From Prochilodus magdalenae (lineage: Eukaryota; Chordata; Actinopteri; Characiformes; Prochilodontidae), in the NCBI GenBank assembly GCA_024036415.1, contig JAMWET010003177.1:929501-993500 (forward strand): 64,000 nucleotides of DNA. The letters are read 5' to 3'. Made by a program: the position numbers and the translations under genes. A model generated the notes under the pieces. It saw only the letters and a program-made list of their open reading frames with translations. It ran no database searches and had not been told where the DNA came from. Positions within the stretch are counted from its first letter, which is position 1. Each line of letters begins with the position of its first letter. Positions 47,001 through 59,169 of the stretch are shown in pieces.

Positions 47001-50000
47001 CCCTCTAACCTCCTAAAGCATCACTGTAAACAACCCAAGTCTGCTACTGAACTTATTTGATTCAGATCTTTGCATTATTCCTACATATGTAAAATGTATG
47101 TATCCATGTGAATTAAATATAGATGTACATATTTAAATCACGCTTCTGTGAATATACCTTGCCAATGCGAACACATCATCGATATAACCGCTTCTATCTG
47201 CTTCACCAAACACCTGGAACAAAAAAGAAAAGAATTCAGAGAATAGGTATTCACAGCCATTATCGTTAAACCTTTAAATGACTGAGATACGAGATAGTAC
47301 CAGGTGGTCTGTTAGAAGCTGCTGGCTGATGTCACTCCACATGCTGTCGTCGTGATTGATGCGGTAAAAGCCGATGTGGTCTTTGTTCACTTTGATGAGT
47401 CCATCAGTAGCAGCTGAGTATTCTGTAATACGCATCTCTGCTCAACAGAGCACAGGGGAAACATTAGTCTGCTGTCAATCTCCATTAATGAGATGCTGAA
47501 TCATATTAATGATTATGAACACGGTTTATGAGGATTGACTTTGCATGACTCACCTGGCTGTGATTTGTCAAACATGATGGTCATGTTCTTGTTAGTGGTC
47601 AGTGAGTGCCACTGGACAGGAATGGTCCATTTGTAGCTGGGAGGAGGATCAAACATGAATTACCTCTGAAGAAGCAAATTCTTCATCTTCAGTTTAATAT
47701 TACAGAAGCAGCATTTCCAGTGGTGGACAGTGATGAAGTAAACGTAATGTACTTAGATCCTTTTCCATGTATCTGTGCCTTGTGTTACATTCTGGGGTAT
47801 GTCAAATATCTTACTGTTTACCCCACTACATTATGGCCAAATTTGTCTTTCTGTTTGGTTTACGTGTGCATAAAAACATAGCATGTCTGAAGAAAAGAAG
47901 AGGGAAGTGAGCCCACCAATCAAGGTACAGCGGTCATTTTGTTTGGAGCTTGTTTTGACCTGTTGGACGGAGCTTGGTGCTAGCTAATGGAAACTGCTCT
48001 CCTTCAGTGGTCTGTGCTTATAATCATTTGAATCAGTTTCAGACTTATAAGAGACACTAGAGCTGATTAAGGGTCGTGTTCCAGAAATGATAATAGGACA
48101 TTAAAGCCATAATAAATCAGGCTACTTTTACACTTCATACTTAAGTACATTTAAAAGTAAATACTTTAGTACTTTTACTTAAGTGGAGCTCTAAAAGGAG
48201 GAACTTCTACTTTTACTAAAGAAATATTTTAGCTTGGCTGTCTCTACTTTAACTCGGCTACATGTGTTGTATGCTTTATCCACCACAGAGCATTTACTCT
48301 AACGATACATCTACATTTTCACTTGGTCAGGAATATTCCTTGTCTAATGTGTAATCAGTAAATCAGCAGAAAAGGCTTACCCCAGAGGATTGCTGGGCTG
48401 AGATGGGTCTGCATTAGGGTCCAGGAGAAACCTCTGTTGAGTGAGTTTAGCCTCTGTGTTTGGGCTGATAAGTTTCAGCACTGGGTAGCCCATCTGTTTG
48501 GTCCATGTGTCCATGACGTCTGCTACGTTTTGTAAACTTACCTAGTAATAACACAAATTACAGGCATGCATCCTTTAGTAGGATACTCCATTCTTACCAC
48601 AAGCAACACAATAAACCCACTACGTTTGGTGTCAGTAGAACATAACTCTACCTCAGCCTGGGATTTCCAAAAATCAGACGTCTTGGCATTTTGGAAGGTG
48701 TAGTCTTTCAGGTATTTCTGTTAAAAATAGCAAAGTCATGACATTAGCTGTGAATTCACAGATCTTATTCACTGAAGTAATAAGTGTTCTTCGTTTACCC
48801 GGCAGCCATCTCTAAACGTGTCGCGACCAATCCAGCTCTCCAACATCCTCAAAATAGATGCTCCCTAAAAATATAGAAATAGCAGCCTGACATGAGGAGC
48901 ATTGTGCAAATCGCATTAGCATACAAATGGCATTATCATACCTTTTCCTAGCAATTTGGAGTTAGCGTGTGGCATAACTCATAAAACCCAGTGTTTAATG
49001 ATGGAAACACAAAAATGTAAAGATATTAGCAGTGCCCACCTTACTGTATGAAATGGCATCAAAGACAGAAGTGATCTCAGATGGCGTGGAGACGTCCACA
49101 ATGATGGGGTGAGAGGAGAGAAGTGCATCATCAACCATGACAGGGAACACATCATCGGAGAGCATGATGTCACGCTGGTCAAGCAAAAAAACATCACCAT
49201 TACGTTTACAGAAACAGTTCCTGTGAAGGGACGTTCTCTTGGGGGCCCCAAAAATTGTTCTTCTATGGAATTATTATTTATTGCAACAATCTGTGGTTTT
49301 AAAATTGATTCAGTTCTGGTGTATGATTGTATAAGTATTTATGGTGTAAGTATTTTTGCTCACCATTCCCCAGGTGGGCTCAGCCTCCTCCACACCAACA
49401 TATTCAAAGAAGCTGGCAAACCCCTCGTTCAGCCACAAGTCATCCCACCAGTCCATAGTGACGATATTTCCAAACCACTGTGGATGAAACACATTATGTG
49501 GCAATGACTAGAAGTTCATACACTACACACTATTAAACATACTGTCCTTTACATGTGGTAGTTTGACTGGGAACACTGGTTAAAGGCCTTTTCATATGAA
49601 TGCACAAATAGACTAATGAATTCTGTGTTCTGACATGCTGCTGCTGCTGCACTGGCTCCTTTTCGCTGTGCTGCGGCTATAACTTCATAAAATATCTGCA
49701 ATTCAATTTCATATGTCGATTCCAGTGTAATGCTTTATGGACACCAATTGGGTTTAACAACCTTAAAACCGGTCCATAAAAAAATAATCTGCATAATCAG
49801 ATCTTTATCAGTGCACTGGTGCGATACAAAGGTCATAACATTATCACATCAGGCTCTTCATCGTAAAAAAACGATGAGTATCCAAGATTTCCCGGTCTAA
49901 CTGGATCCCTAAATAGGAATTCCGAGATAAAGGAACATGCGATTCTGGAATATCGTGCAGCTCTAATAAAATAAGACTTGTTTTCAGTAGAGTGTAGGCC

Positions 50001-53000
50001 TTTTATGAAAGTGTCAGCGCCAAGAAATGATGTAGTGTTCAGCTGTAAATTGTTATTTGCTATTTAACACGGGTTAGTCAGTAACCAGATTATAGCTGCA
50101 GTGTCCAATGTAATGCAGAAGCCACTGGGCTTAGAAAAAGCACTGCCAGAAAGAAGCGTGTTTGGAAGGCACGATGAGCAGGATGTAACATGGTAAACAT
50201 TTCCTAACCTTTCCTAACACTCTCTTAAAGAGTTTACAGACCTTTAAACCTGTAAAGGCCACCGTACCCTCACACGACATTCCCCCAACAAACACCAACA
50301 TTCTAACGCTGTCACGTGCTAAGGCTTGTTCTACTATACAGGACTTCTAGAAAACCTTCTAGAACCATGTACGCAAAAGAGAACATTCTATAATAGCCTA
50401 AAGGTGTGCCTCTTTCTGGTGTTGACCCGGGGAGGATGGGTTCCCCTTCTGAGTCTTGGTTCCTCTCGAGGTTTCTTCCTTTCTAACTAAAGGGGTTTTT
50501 CCTTGCCTCCGTCGCCCTCGGCTTGCTCATTGGGGGCTCGGACACCAGATTCTTTGTAAAGCTGCTTTGTGACAACATCTGTTGTAATAAGCGCTATATA
50601 AATAAATGTTGACTTGACTTACAGAATGATAGAATTAATAATTTTAGAACAGTGCAGATTGTTTAGGACATGCTATAACATAGGGAAAACATTTTAGGAC
50701 AATTCTAGGGGCGCAGTGTCCTAGCATTGTAGAACAGTATGCATGAGGAAGGCTTTCTAGATTAGTGTAGGTACTAATAATAGTAGTGTAAACATTGTGA
50801 ACAGTTATAGCATCGTCAAACAGTTTGAATGGTGAGAATGTCGTATGAATGATGAGAACATTCTGGAACAATGTGAAAGGCCCAAAACATAAGTGGATTA
50901 GAACCTTGTAGAACAGTGCAAATATTTGGAGGTATGATATTCTAGCATTCTAGTACAGTGTGCTTGGGAAGGTATTCTAGAACAGTATATAACAGTGTGA
51001 CCGGGGCACAGCACTCTAGAATAATGATAACAGTGACAACATTGTAGGACAGTGTGGATGGAGAAACAGGGAGAACATTCTAGCAAAATGTGAATGGGGA
51101 AAACGCAGCAGTCGTAGAACATTTGAGAACAGTGTGAATGGAGATACAGCATTCTAGAACAATGTGAATGGTGACAGCAGAAGAGTATGCATGGGGCGAA
51201 GGCTCTTAGGGAGGGGAGTCTAAAACTGAGTGGACTAGGAAGTTCTAGAACAATGTATATGTGGTAGATCATTGTAGAAGAGGCTGAAAATGGGTGGAAC
51301 ATTTAGAACAATGTGTAAAACTGTATGAGTGAGAACACTTGAGAACAGTGTCATTCACAGTGTGAACGGAGAACAGTGTGTTGGGGTAAAATATTCCAGA
51401 ACAATGCGAATCAGATTCTAGAACATGGTACTTCGGGGGGAATGTTCTGGAAACAGTATGAATGTGAATGGAAGGGTGCATTCTAGCACTGTGTGAATGG
51501 GTGAGGATGTCTCCCGGCAGTCCCACAGGTGTGACACATTTGAGTTTGCTGGGGTTTGATGGAGATCGTTGTTGCTCTGGCCAGACTTCAGTTCCTCACT
51601 TTCGTAAGTACGCAACTCACAGTAGCTGCTAAATAATGATAGTAGCTAGTGCATTATCACTTTAACATCCTGATAGTGAGTCTAGGGATCAAAGGATTGT
51701 ATGACAGCTAACCTGGTGCACGAGCTCATGAGAGATGACAGTGGCTACACGCAGCTTGTTGGATGAGGAAGACTCTGCCTCATCATACAGCAGGTTGGTC
51801 TCTCTGTAGGTGATTAGCCCCCAGTTTTCCATGGCTCCTGTGCCAAAATCTGGGATTGCTATCTGATCTGCAAAGGGAAATGACAGCTCTCAGTTGTTTG
51901 CTTTGATGGCATAGTTAAGATGGATTATGTTTAATAGCGCTTACAAGTATTTGCACAGACAATCATGGCTAAAATTAGTCCAGGGGCTCAATGTAAGGTA
52001 TACAAGAGGGGGAAAGTAGGCCTGCATGACTCAGACCAGCTAATGAAGGGAAGCCTGAAATAAAACCACTGTGTGTCAGACACACTTACCAAGTTTTTCT
52101 ATGGAGTAGTTCATGTCAAAGTATTCCTCAAAATAGTCGAAGATGCTCTTAGTGGTGTTCGCAGCGTATACAGCAGTGTGTCGCTGTGAAGGCTGGACGT
52201 AGATCCTCAGCTGCAGGATGAGAGAATAAACAGATCCTGTGTGGGTTTCTACTCGTGCTTATCGTAGAAACATGCACTTGCACAAAGACCTCTGGGGAAA
52301 GAGCGGACTTACGGGAACTCCTCTTGCAGAGATTCGCTCCTCATATGTAAACTGGTGCACCGCAAAACAAACTAAGTAGGTGCTCATCTTGACTGATTTT
52401 TTGAAAGTGGTTTTATTCCTCTGATCAGCAACAATCTCTGTTTTCTGTTAGAGGAAACAAGTGGGGACAAAGTTCAAAGGCTCAGTCAAACACAGCCATT
52501 AGGTACAAGTTATTCAGTTTTCAGTATATATTTCTGAGGAGATTAGATATACAATAATCGGCTTTTTCAGCATTGGTAAAAGGTTAAAAACAAAAACCAA
52601 AGTTAGAAGACATAGAGACAACAAAGCAAGCCTATTACCATCAGATTAACACTACTAACATTACTGCTAGTAGAAGAAGAACCAACTTAGAGAAGAAGAA
52701 TCATCAGACTGAACTTTGGGAAAATATTCCTGCAGGTCTTTTTCCAAAACCAAAAGCAAGTTTATTAAAAAGCTGTACTAAAGGTAAAGAGTGGACGCCC
52801 TAAATACTGAATAACCTAAATGAGGTCTCTGTGTAATTCTGATCCTGAATAATGAAGAGGCTTTTGGGAAAATCATTTTGCTGGTCCTGAAAATAAACAC
52901 ACACTCGCACACACACGCACACATGCGACGCACACACACAGACTCACACACACACACACACACTCCCACACACACACTCACACACAACCTGTGTGATTTA

Positions 53001-56000
53001 ACATACCTCTACTGGCATGTTGGCGAGAGCTCCATACTTATTGTCGTGGGTGATGGAGATTTTGTATGTGGCCTTTTTGTTTGGTTCATCAAAACAGGGG
53101 AATGATTTACGAGCGTCTGTGGGTTCATGGTCCGTGGCTGCGATTTTCCTGTAAGAGATCATTGGGGACTTTTAAAAGTTGTCACAATTTACATTTCCCA
53201 CCACACTCCCACCCAGCCTCTTTATTAGCACCTAATAAGGACTGATTAGGACTAGATCCTAAAATTTAATCCTGTGCTCAGAGTTTCAGTGGTTTTGGAG
53301 GCTGGACACATTTATTAGTTGTCTTCATTAGCTGGCCTACGTGCTTTACATGTTAATTATTGATTTATTGTGCACACTTGTCACACCTGCTGTAGTTACT
53401 TATCAGCGCTGAAAGACATTATAATCAAGCTATACAACTATTCACACGACCGAGATATGAGGATTAAATGGCAAACAACTGTGATGCTGTAAGTTGTGCA
53501 AACTTGTAAATCAACATGAGATGAATGTGCTGTCAACATTCTGGAAATGATCTCTGATGATCCCATCGTTTCCCAGCATCGAAGCCTTTCAGAAGGCTTT
53601 ATTTATTCACTGAAAGGTTTAGGAAGTTCCAGAAAAGTTGAGATATTGTGAATATGTAGCCTATTTTACCTCAACTCTGTGTACTGTATTTCACTGGGCT
53701 GTGGTGGATTTCTCACCCATTCTTAAATCAGATAATAAGGAGCCAATATCCACACTCCTTACCAAGAAAGCACTCCATTGTCTTGCGCCTAACATGCTGG
53801 TGGAATTTTGCAACTCTGGAGGTTGCTCAAGCCACAGTGTGCGATAAAAATTTGAACTTAATTCAGCCAGTTCAACCGTGTGAAATTCGGCAAATTACAA
53901 AAGACAATGTTGATCTAGGACTCGATGCACCATTCTGGAAAGACTGGCTGGAACAGCTCGCCGTCTGTGGCATTTGCTCTGGAGCCTAGACCTCCTGCTG
54001 CTACAGAATGCAACTCTCTGTCTGTCTTTCATGTGTGGTCCTCCCTGTGATCTGGGCTGTGATCTCTGCTCCTACACATTAATGGTCCTGTGAGGAATGC
54101 AGAGGTTGACCCTATGCAGTTGCTAAGACTCTTTTCTTGTCCGTTTTCAAGCTTGAAATTCGGAGATGCTGTTACGTAAGAGAGAATGAGGAAAACACTC
54201 AGAACTATTTTTAGTAGAGGATGATTTATGTCCACCTCTGGTACACAATGTAATGGAGGATATGGAATAGAGGTGATTACTCACTCTAGTCAGTGAGATA
54301 ACGGAAAGGGAGCTGCTATCCAACTCGCAAGCTCACCGAGTCTTTATAGTAAGGAGACCCTGACTGGCACTGTTAGTGGGGAATTAGTTGGGAATTTACA
54401 GGAAATGTTTTTTTCTGTATCTGAAATGCTAACTGTGTGGATATGGACTCGGATCTGTAGGGGCTACATCATTTTGCATCCTGTTGAACTGTTTTAGTGG
54501 GGACTTTATAGGCGTTTAAGTCGTATTTTGTCGTAGTGGCAGGCAATAGCATAGGAGCGAGTTTGGCAGAGTGGGGGCGGGGTGCTATCTCCTACTATGA
54601 ATCAAAGTCCACCCCCTGCTAATATTGTTGTGTATTGTGGTGGCAGGTTTATTGTTTTGCTTGTTTTATTGTCGTATTATGCTGAAATGAGATGACAGAA
54701 ACTATTCACGCAAAAGCTCCAGCGTTACAAGACTGAGACAAGACATAAGCTGTTACACACTGAACAGATGTAAATATGTGAAAATATATGGGTGCAGTTT
54801 TTCTGTACTAAAACTATACACACCAGATGCACCACATCCTATACTTCCCAAAAAACGGGCAAGCTGTGACCCTGTGCAGGATTTCCAATGTGGTGAAAAA
54901 AAGGAGAAATGTTTTCTGACGTCTTCCACTGGCAGCTGGAATCTCAGCTGCGTTTGGGCTGATGCCGGAGATGCAGCGTCAAACTAAATGAGGCACTAAA
55001 CAAACAGGCTGAAGTTTAAATAAGATCGATTCTCTACTTCCAGCAGATTGGACATATGGTGACACATGGTGTCCATTCTGGCAAAGTAAAGGTAGCATGG
55101 AGAACTTCATCACTTCATTCAGAAGCTGGACCTCTGGGTGCTTCCACACACGCTATAACATGGTGCTTGGTCCAGTTTGTAGCTCAGTTTGAGCAGCTAT
55201 TGGAGATTCTGATCCTTTTGACGTCTGATGGAACACAGCTGCCCCGTCAGACCGGTAGTCATCATGCCAACAGCAGAGGCGACCATGATATTTTTTTACA
55301 TAACATGATTGGTTTAGGCAGAAAGCCCTTTCCTAACCCCGTCTTTAGTAAATGCTACAGGAAGGCCCAGCATCTCCCAACACTGCATAAAAGGGGGACA
55401 CTCTTGGACCTGCTGGCAAAGCAAGTTACTCTCGATGTCACCTTTATTTCTCACTGGTGGTTTCATTTTGCGTGGGACAAAAGGAACTGTTTCCAATATC
55501 AGGTGAGCCAATGGAAACAGTGATCTGATTTTTAAATTATGTTTACTGCCCATGGCAATTTCTTTCTTTCTGAATAAAGGACTAAAAGGATGCCCGAGTT
55601 TCTCATTATTCCCATTATTCCCATGCATGTTTGCATGGGTTTACAGAGTAGCATAGTATTACTTTAATGTTTCCACATCACACAGTTACTGCCAAAATGA
55701 AGTGAACTAAAAAAAACAACAGTGTTAGTAAAATATTTTGTTATTAATCAGGAAAAATTAGTTTGAGATGCAGCTTAGATGCACGGTTGCACAAAGAACT
55801 TTCAATTGGTATAGAAACTTTACATCATATGCAGGTTCTTTAGCCTTTAAAAAAGCTTCTACACATTTACATACATCATTTACAAACATGGTTCTATAAG
55901 GAACCAGGCCTTAATTTAAAGGTTCTCCTGGGAACCAATCTTCTTCAGTGTGGCTACAAATAGCATTTTTGGTACAACTATATGCCTCAAGGGCCCAGGA

Positions 56001-56650
56001 AAGAGAAACAGCACTTACTTGATTATACCATCCTCCTCATAAGTGGTCATGTAGAAACCAACCAGGGAGCCATTGAGCCATCCTTGGAAGTTCAGGGTGA
56101 GGATGTAGTGTTCCTCAGCATTCGTCGGCTTTAGTTGCTCTGTGGCCTCCACCACCACATACTCCTGCGGAGTGTACCCAAAGCATCCCTTCACTCCAAC
56201 AGTGCTGGTTCCATCCGAGGTGATGAGCTTCAGAGTGGGCACCGCTGTGACAAAGGTTTCTCGGATGTGCAGCCATAGGTGAGTGCTTGACTTGGTCAAA
56301 TTAAGGTGAATAGCCACAGAGCCGGTGTAGATGTTCGTGGTCAGGTCCGGCTCCATGTGCAGGTCATAGTGAAATGGTATGATGTGGTCAGGCAGGCGAA
56401 AGTTGGTCCAGTCTCCATTGGTGTTGCTTGAGGGCTTGCAGGGACCCTTGTCTTCTGGTGGGGTGGTTGTAGGGGCAGCCGTGGGGGACGTTGTCGGCTT
56501 GGTCTCCTCCTGAGAGGAGGTGTTCTTGCTCAGGCCCACCCCGAGCCCCACTGCAACACCTGTCACTATGACGACTGCACAGATGATAGCTGCATGTTTC
56601 CCCCGGATGCAGTACTGCTTCTCTTTCTTCTCCAGGTCAAAACTTTCCAT
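41009..56650 (-). CDS. enpep: Glutamyl aminopeptidase (aminopeptidase A), complete 20-exon gene
   Basis: Type II membrane zinc peptidase (M1) that removes N-terminal acidic residues, notably angiotensin II to III. Exons in transcript order: 56019-56650, 53007-53148, 52313-52444, 52090-52210, 51713-51867, 49364-49477, 49040-49174, 48799-48864, 48652-48717, 48381-48541, 47554-47636, 47301-47437, 47158-47213, 46574-46724, 44915-44988, 44648-44752, 42983-43156, 42594-42731, 41437-41518, 41009-41155. Phases join to 956 aa (human 957, also 20 exons). Cytosolic tail with [11 protein letters not shown], then a membrane anchor at about 20-41 and a Thr/Pro-rich stalk. The exopeptidase motif GAMEN is at 353-357; zinc ligands are HELVH at 389-393 and Glu412 (WLNEGF). 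The C-terminal helical domain ends with [12 protein letters not shown]. It is identified as ENPEP rather than ANPEP/LNPEP by the N-terminus and the C-terminal block. Nothing looks broken. Confidence 0.98.
43575..44165 (+). mobile_element. 3' end of a LINE-type retrotransposon
   Basis: The plus strand reads [16 protein letters not shown], resembling the conserved end of fish LINE ORF2 (arginine-rich RRLRSIRxR-type block). It is followed by an AT-rich 3' UTR-like stretch and AATAAAGCTGAATTG near 44139. It lies antisense in the enpep intron 43157-44647; 5' truncated. Confidence 0.5.
45288..46471 (+). mobile_element. Decayed Tc1-like transposon with nested insertion (enpep intron)
   Basis: Terminal inverted repeats of about 24 bases (45288-45311 and 46448-46471) share GATGAGCCAAAACATT-type sequence with few mismatches. 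The interior retains diverged Tc1 transposase DNA on the plus strand, with frameshifts and stops. About 46000-46360 is foreign sequence related to 19830-20020, so another repeat seems to have landed inside. Inactive. Confidence 0.75.
47715..48295. repeat. MITE-like element with AAGTA(C)TTTTACTT ends
   Basis: Begins 'gtggtggacagtgatgaagt' and ends with repeated ACTTTTACTTAAGT/TACTTTTACT words. This is typical of a repeat found throughout fish genomes and often classed as a hAT-derived MITE. It fills most of intron 47637-48380 of enpep. Confidence 0.5.
50380..50632 (+). repeat. Fish short interspersed repeat
   Basis: Carries GGTTCCTCTCGAGGTTTCTT, TTTTTCCTTGCC, CTGCTTTGTGACAACA and the terminal GCGCTATATAAATAAATGT. 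This set recurs in many fish genomes. Located in enpep intron 49478-51712. Confidence 0.65.
50640..51510. repeat. Degenerate minisatellite built on ATTCTAGAACAGTGTGAATG
   Basis: About 870 bases in which variants of 'attctagaacaatgtgaatgg' recur at irregular 25-60 base spacing (for example near 50988, 51079, 51132, 51152, 51244, 51400, 51480). Copies are highly diverged. It directly follows the repeat at 50380-50632, in the intron just before the HELVH/GAMEN exon boundary region. Confidence 0.75.
52888..52988 (+). repeat. (CA)n-rich microsatellite
   Basis: Interrupted CA repeat with CACTC/CGCACA variants, ending about 20 bases before enpep exon 53007-53148 (on the donor side of that minus-strand exon). 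Confidence 0.9.
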
Positions 56651-59046
56651 GGCGAGCAGTCCGAAGCAAATTACTCAGGCAAAAAGCTTTCGCTCCACTC
56701 ACAGACTCTTCCCTATGCAGCTATTCAGACTCACTCCCTCCACCAACATTGAGCTCCCCTCTCCCTTAAACTTCCTTATCCCTCCCAAGAGAGAAAGCAG
56801 CTGCGACTGGCTATATCAGAGCTGTCCACAGTCTTACTCATTCATCAAATGAAACCTCATACACATCACCGCAATGAGGCTCCAAAAAGGAAGATTCACC
56901 ATAGACAATCTGGTTTGATATTGGCAAGCAAAGGCTATAGTCCGAATGTCCGTATAGAGTGATCCACTGGCTGTAGGTAATCTGAAGATAAGTCTTCAGT
57001 GGCATACACACACAGGAGCCCCAGAATTCATACTCTCGTCCTGTTAATCAATAATCTACACAAGTTAATCAACAATCAGGATCACAAGATGAGGTTTATG
57101 AGGATGAGCAAGAAAAAGAAAAGGACAAGAAAAAAGAAAGGATAGGAGAGAAGAAGAGAGAAGGAGAGACTTGGTAAAGAAGGAGAAGAAGAGGAGGGGG
57201 CTTAAGGGAGGGGAGTGGCGAAAAGCTGCCGCGCTCTCCTGAGCTTTCCAAGGCTTCAGTATGTGACCACTGGGGTTACCACAGCCCTACAGGTAGACTT
57301 TTGTACTGCAGCTGAATGCTCAAGGTGTTTCCAGTGTGTCTAGACATGATCCTACCAATGGGCTAATATAAATGCACATGCGTGTGCACCCCTTAATAAC
57401 AGCTAAGGAAACCAAGGACCTAAGGAGTCGTAAATAGTAATCTCTGGTGGACTCCTTCATTACGTCTCCGTCACGGTTCCAGTCTATTGCAGCTTGTCTA
57501 ATTTGCATCACTGACAGGTTTAGCCACGCTACTGTGGCTTGGGCTGAGCCTATGAGGTAAACATATCTCACACGCTGGTCTTCAAACATAATAATGATAT
57601 TTATTATAACAGTGATGATAATGCCTTCTCGGCTTGCTGTGCTAAAACAGAGAAGAGGAATTCAATCAGATGAATTATATCCATAATGAACACATACAAT
57701 CATCCAAGATTAAAGAAAGTCAATAGCTGTATAAAAGCCTATTACTGAGTTTCTCTAAAAGTCAAAGAACAGTTAACGTGTTTCCCATGGAGATGTGAAA
57801 GATGCCTGTTTTACGTCTGCTGAAATCCAATTTGGCATGCACGGCAAATTCTGTCATGTTCAAGTAGCCTGCAGTATTGTACCACATTAAATCACTTTAT
57901 TCCTCTGGATAATTCTGAACAGAAAATGACTAATTTGTTGCAGATGGTATGTACCGCTTATTTATTTGTTTGTTTGTTTGTTTGTTTATTTATTTATTTT
58001 TATTAAATTTTTTAATTTTTTTAAATACTGCACACATAACCTCCACCTTCTCCTCCAGAATGCAGCATACATCAGATATATTCCTGAAATAAGTCGATGC
58101 AGTGTTTCAGCGTATGTCATTTCTGAGCTATGAGAATGAACAGATGTAGCCGATTGTATTTATTCATGCATATTTTTGGACAAGCCCTCCCTGCATAAAA
58201 AGGAGAGGGGGCGGGAAGCCATCCACCAGCACGGGCCCACAAATGTGAGCGGCATGAAGAGCTTTAGATCTCGTTTTTTATCTAGCAGCTTGTAAATGTA
58301 CACGCACACTATAACACCCATAATGTTTATCATAACCGCACGCTGATCACCAATCTGTGCATTTTTATAGCAGGCCGTAGATGTGTAGAAGAGATATCTA
58401 CCTCAGAAGTGCAAAGTCATCCCAATTTTTACTCTCTTAAGATGTGACAGCGCAAAATGAATGACAGACAGAGATTGGTGAACTCTGAGCACTCATAAAC
58501 TGGCTACAGTCGCTCTTTAATTCTCTGTATTGCATATTTATCTCACTGCAGTTGTCTAGATTGTAAATGTAGTGCTCTGATGCACCGAGACTGATAATTA
58601 AAGGATGGAAAGAGAGAGGATAAAGTTCAGGCGTACCTGTGCATTGTAGCCTTCAACATGTAACATGGCCTATGTTGTGAGTAAAGCTATAATCAGTGGC
58701 CAAATACCGTATCATTTTGTTCATACAGTATTTGTTTATGAGGAAATGAAGTTATTCTGTCCTGTTTTTGATGACAGTTGTTGCTGTGAATGCACAGGGC
58801 TGTGTTTTAAACAGAAGCTGTAATCAGTGGGGAGGTGCGGTATGGTTATTGTGTTTACTTATGAGGAAATTGTTTTTATATGCTCATTAAAATGTTTTCC
58901 ACTAATCTGCTGGAACAATAAATACAGTAATTATTTTCAGTGCATCCTGGAACCTCGCTATAGGTAACAGTCGCCCTCTAGAGGCCAACGCTGAATGAAA
59001 TGAAACAGTAGAAATAAGTGTGTTCAGAAACAATGCTGTCCTCAAC
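56651..59046. other. enpep upstream region, intergenic
   Basis: No coding exon is recognised. An A/G-rich strand-biased stretch lies at 57105-57200. The 57320-57589 minus-strand reading frame has no recognisable domain. A short TTTG/TTTA microsatellite lies at 57957-58000. The enpep promoter should lie just right of 56650. Confidence 0.5.
57043..57077. promoter_or_regulatory. Two tandem HNF1-like sites upstream of enpep
   Basis: GTTAATCAATAATC (57043-57056) and GTTAATCAACAATC (57064-57077) differ at one base. They match 10 and 9 of the 12 fixed positions of the HNF1 consensus GTTAATNATTAAC. They lie about 400 bases upstream of the enpep start. HNF1 control is known for brush-border enzymes; its role here is inference. 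Confidence 0.35.
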
Positions 59047-59051
59047 AGGGA

Positions 59052-59057
59052 TTTATT
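59052..59057 (-). terminator. Poly(A) signal of the lrit3-like gene
   Basis: AATAAA on the minus strand, about 115 bases downstream of the stop codon at 59170-59172. It supports a real short 3' UTR. Confidence 0.6.
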
Positions 59058-59169
59058 CTGAGTACGACAATCACACACGTCAGATGATTTTTAAGGTGAA
59101 GCGTGGTTTGGCTGTGTTGCATTTGATTGGTATTGGACGTGAGCAGCTTGGCCTGCGCGGTTCGGATAA

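Noticed and set aside
55056..55523. 155-residue open frame, plus strand, inside enpep intron 1
   Set aside because: No recognised domain, odd composition, antisense to enpep, no splice or promoter support; probably chance.
57320..57589. Missing FN3/TM exon of the lrit3-like gene
   Set aside because: The 89-residue frame shows no FN3 pattern, no convincing membrane helix with flanking charges, and lies beyond the poly(A) signal at 59052-59057.
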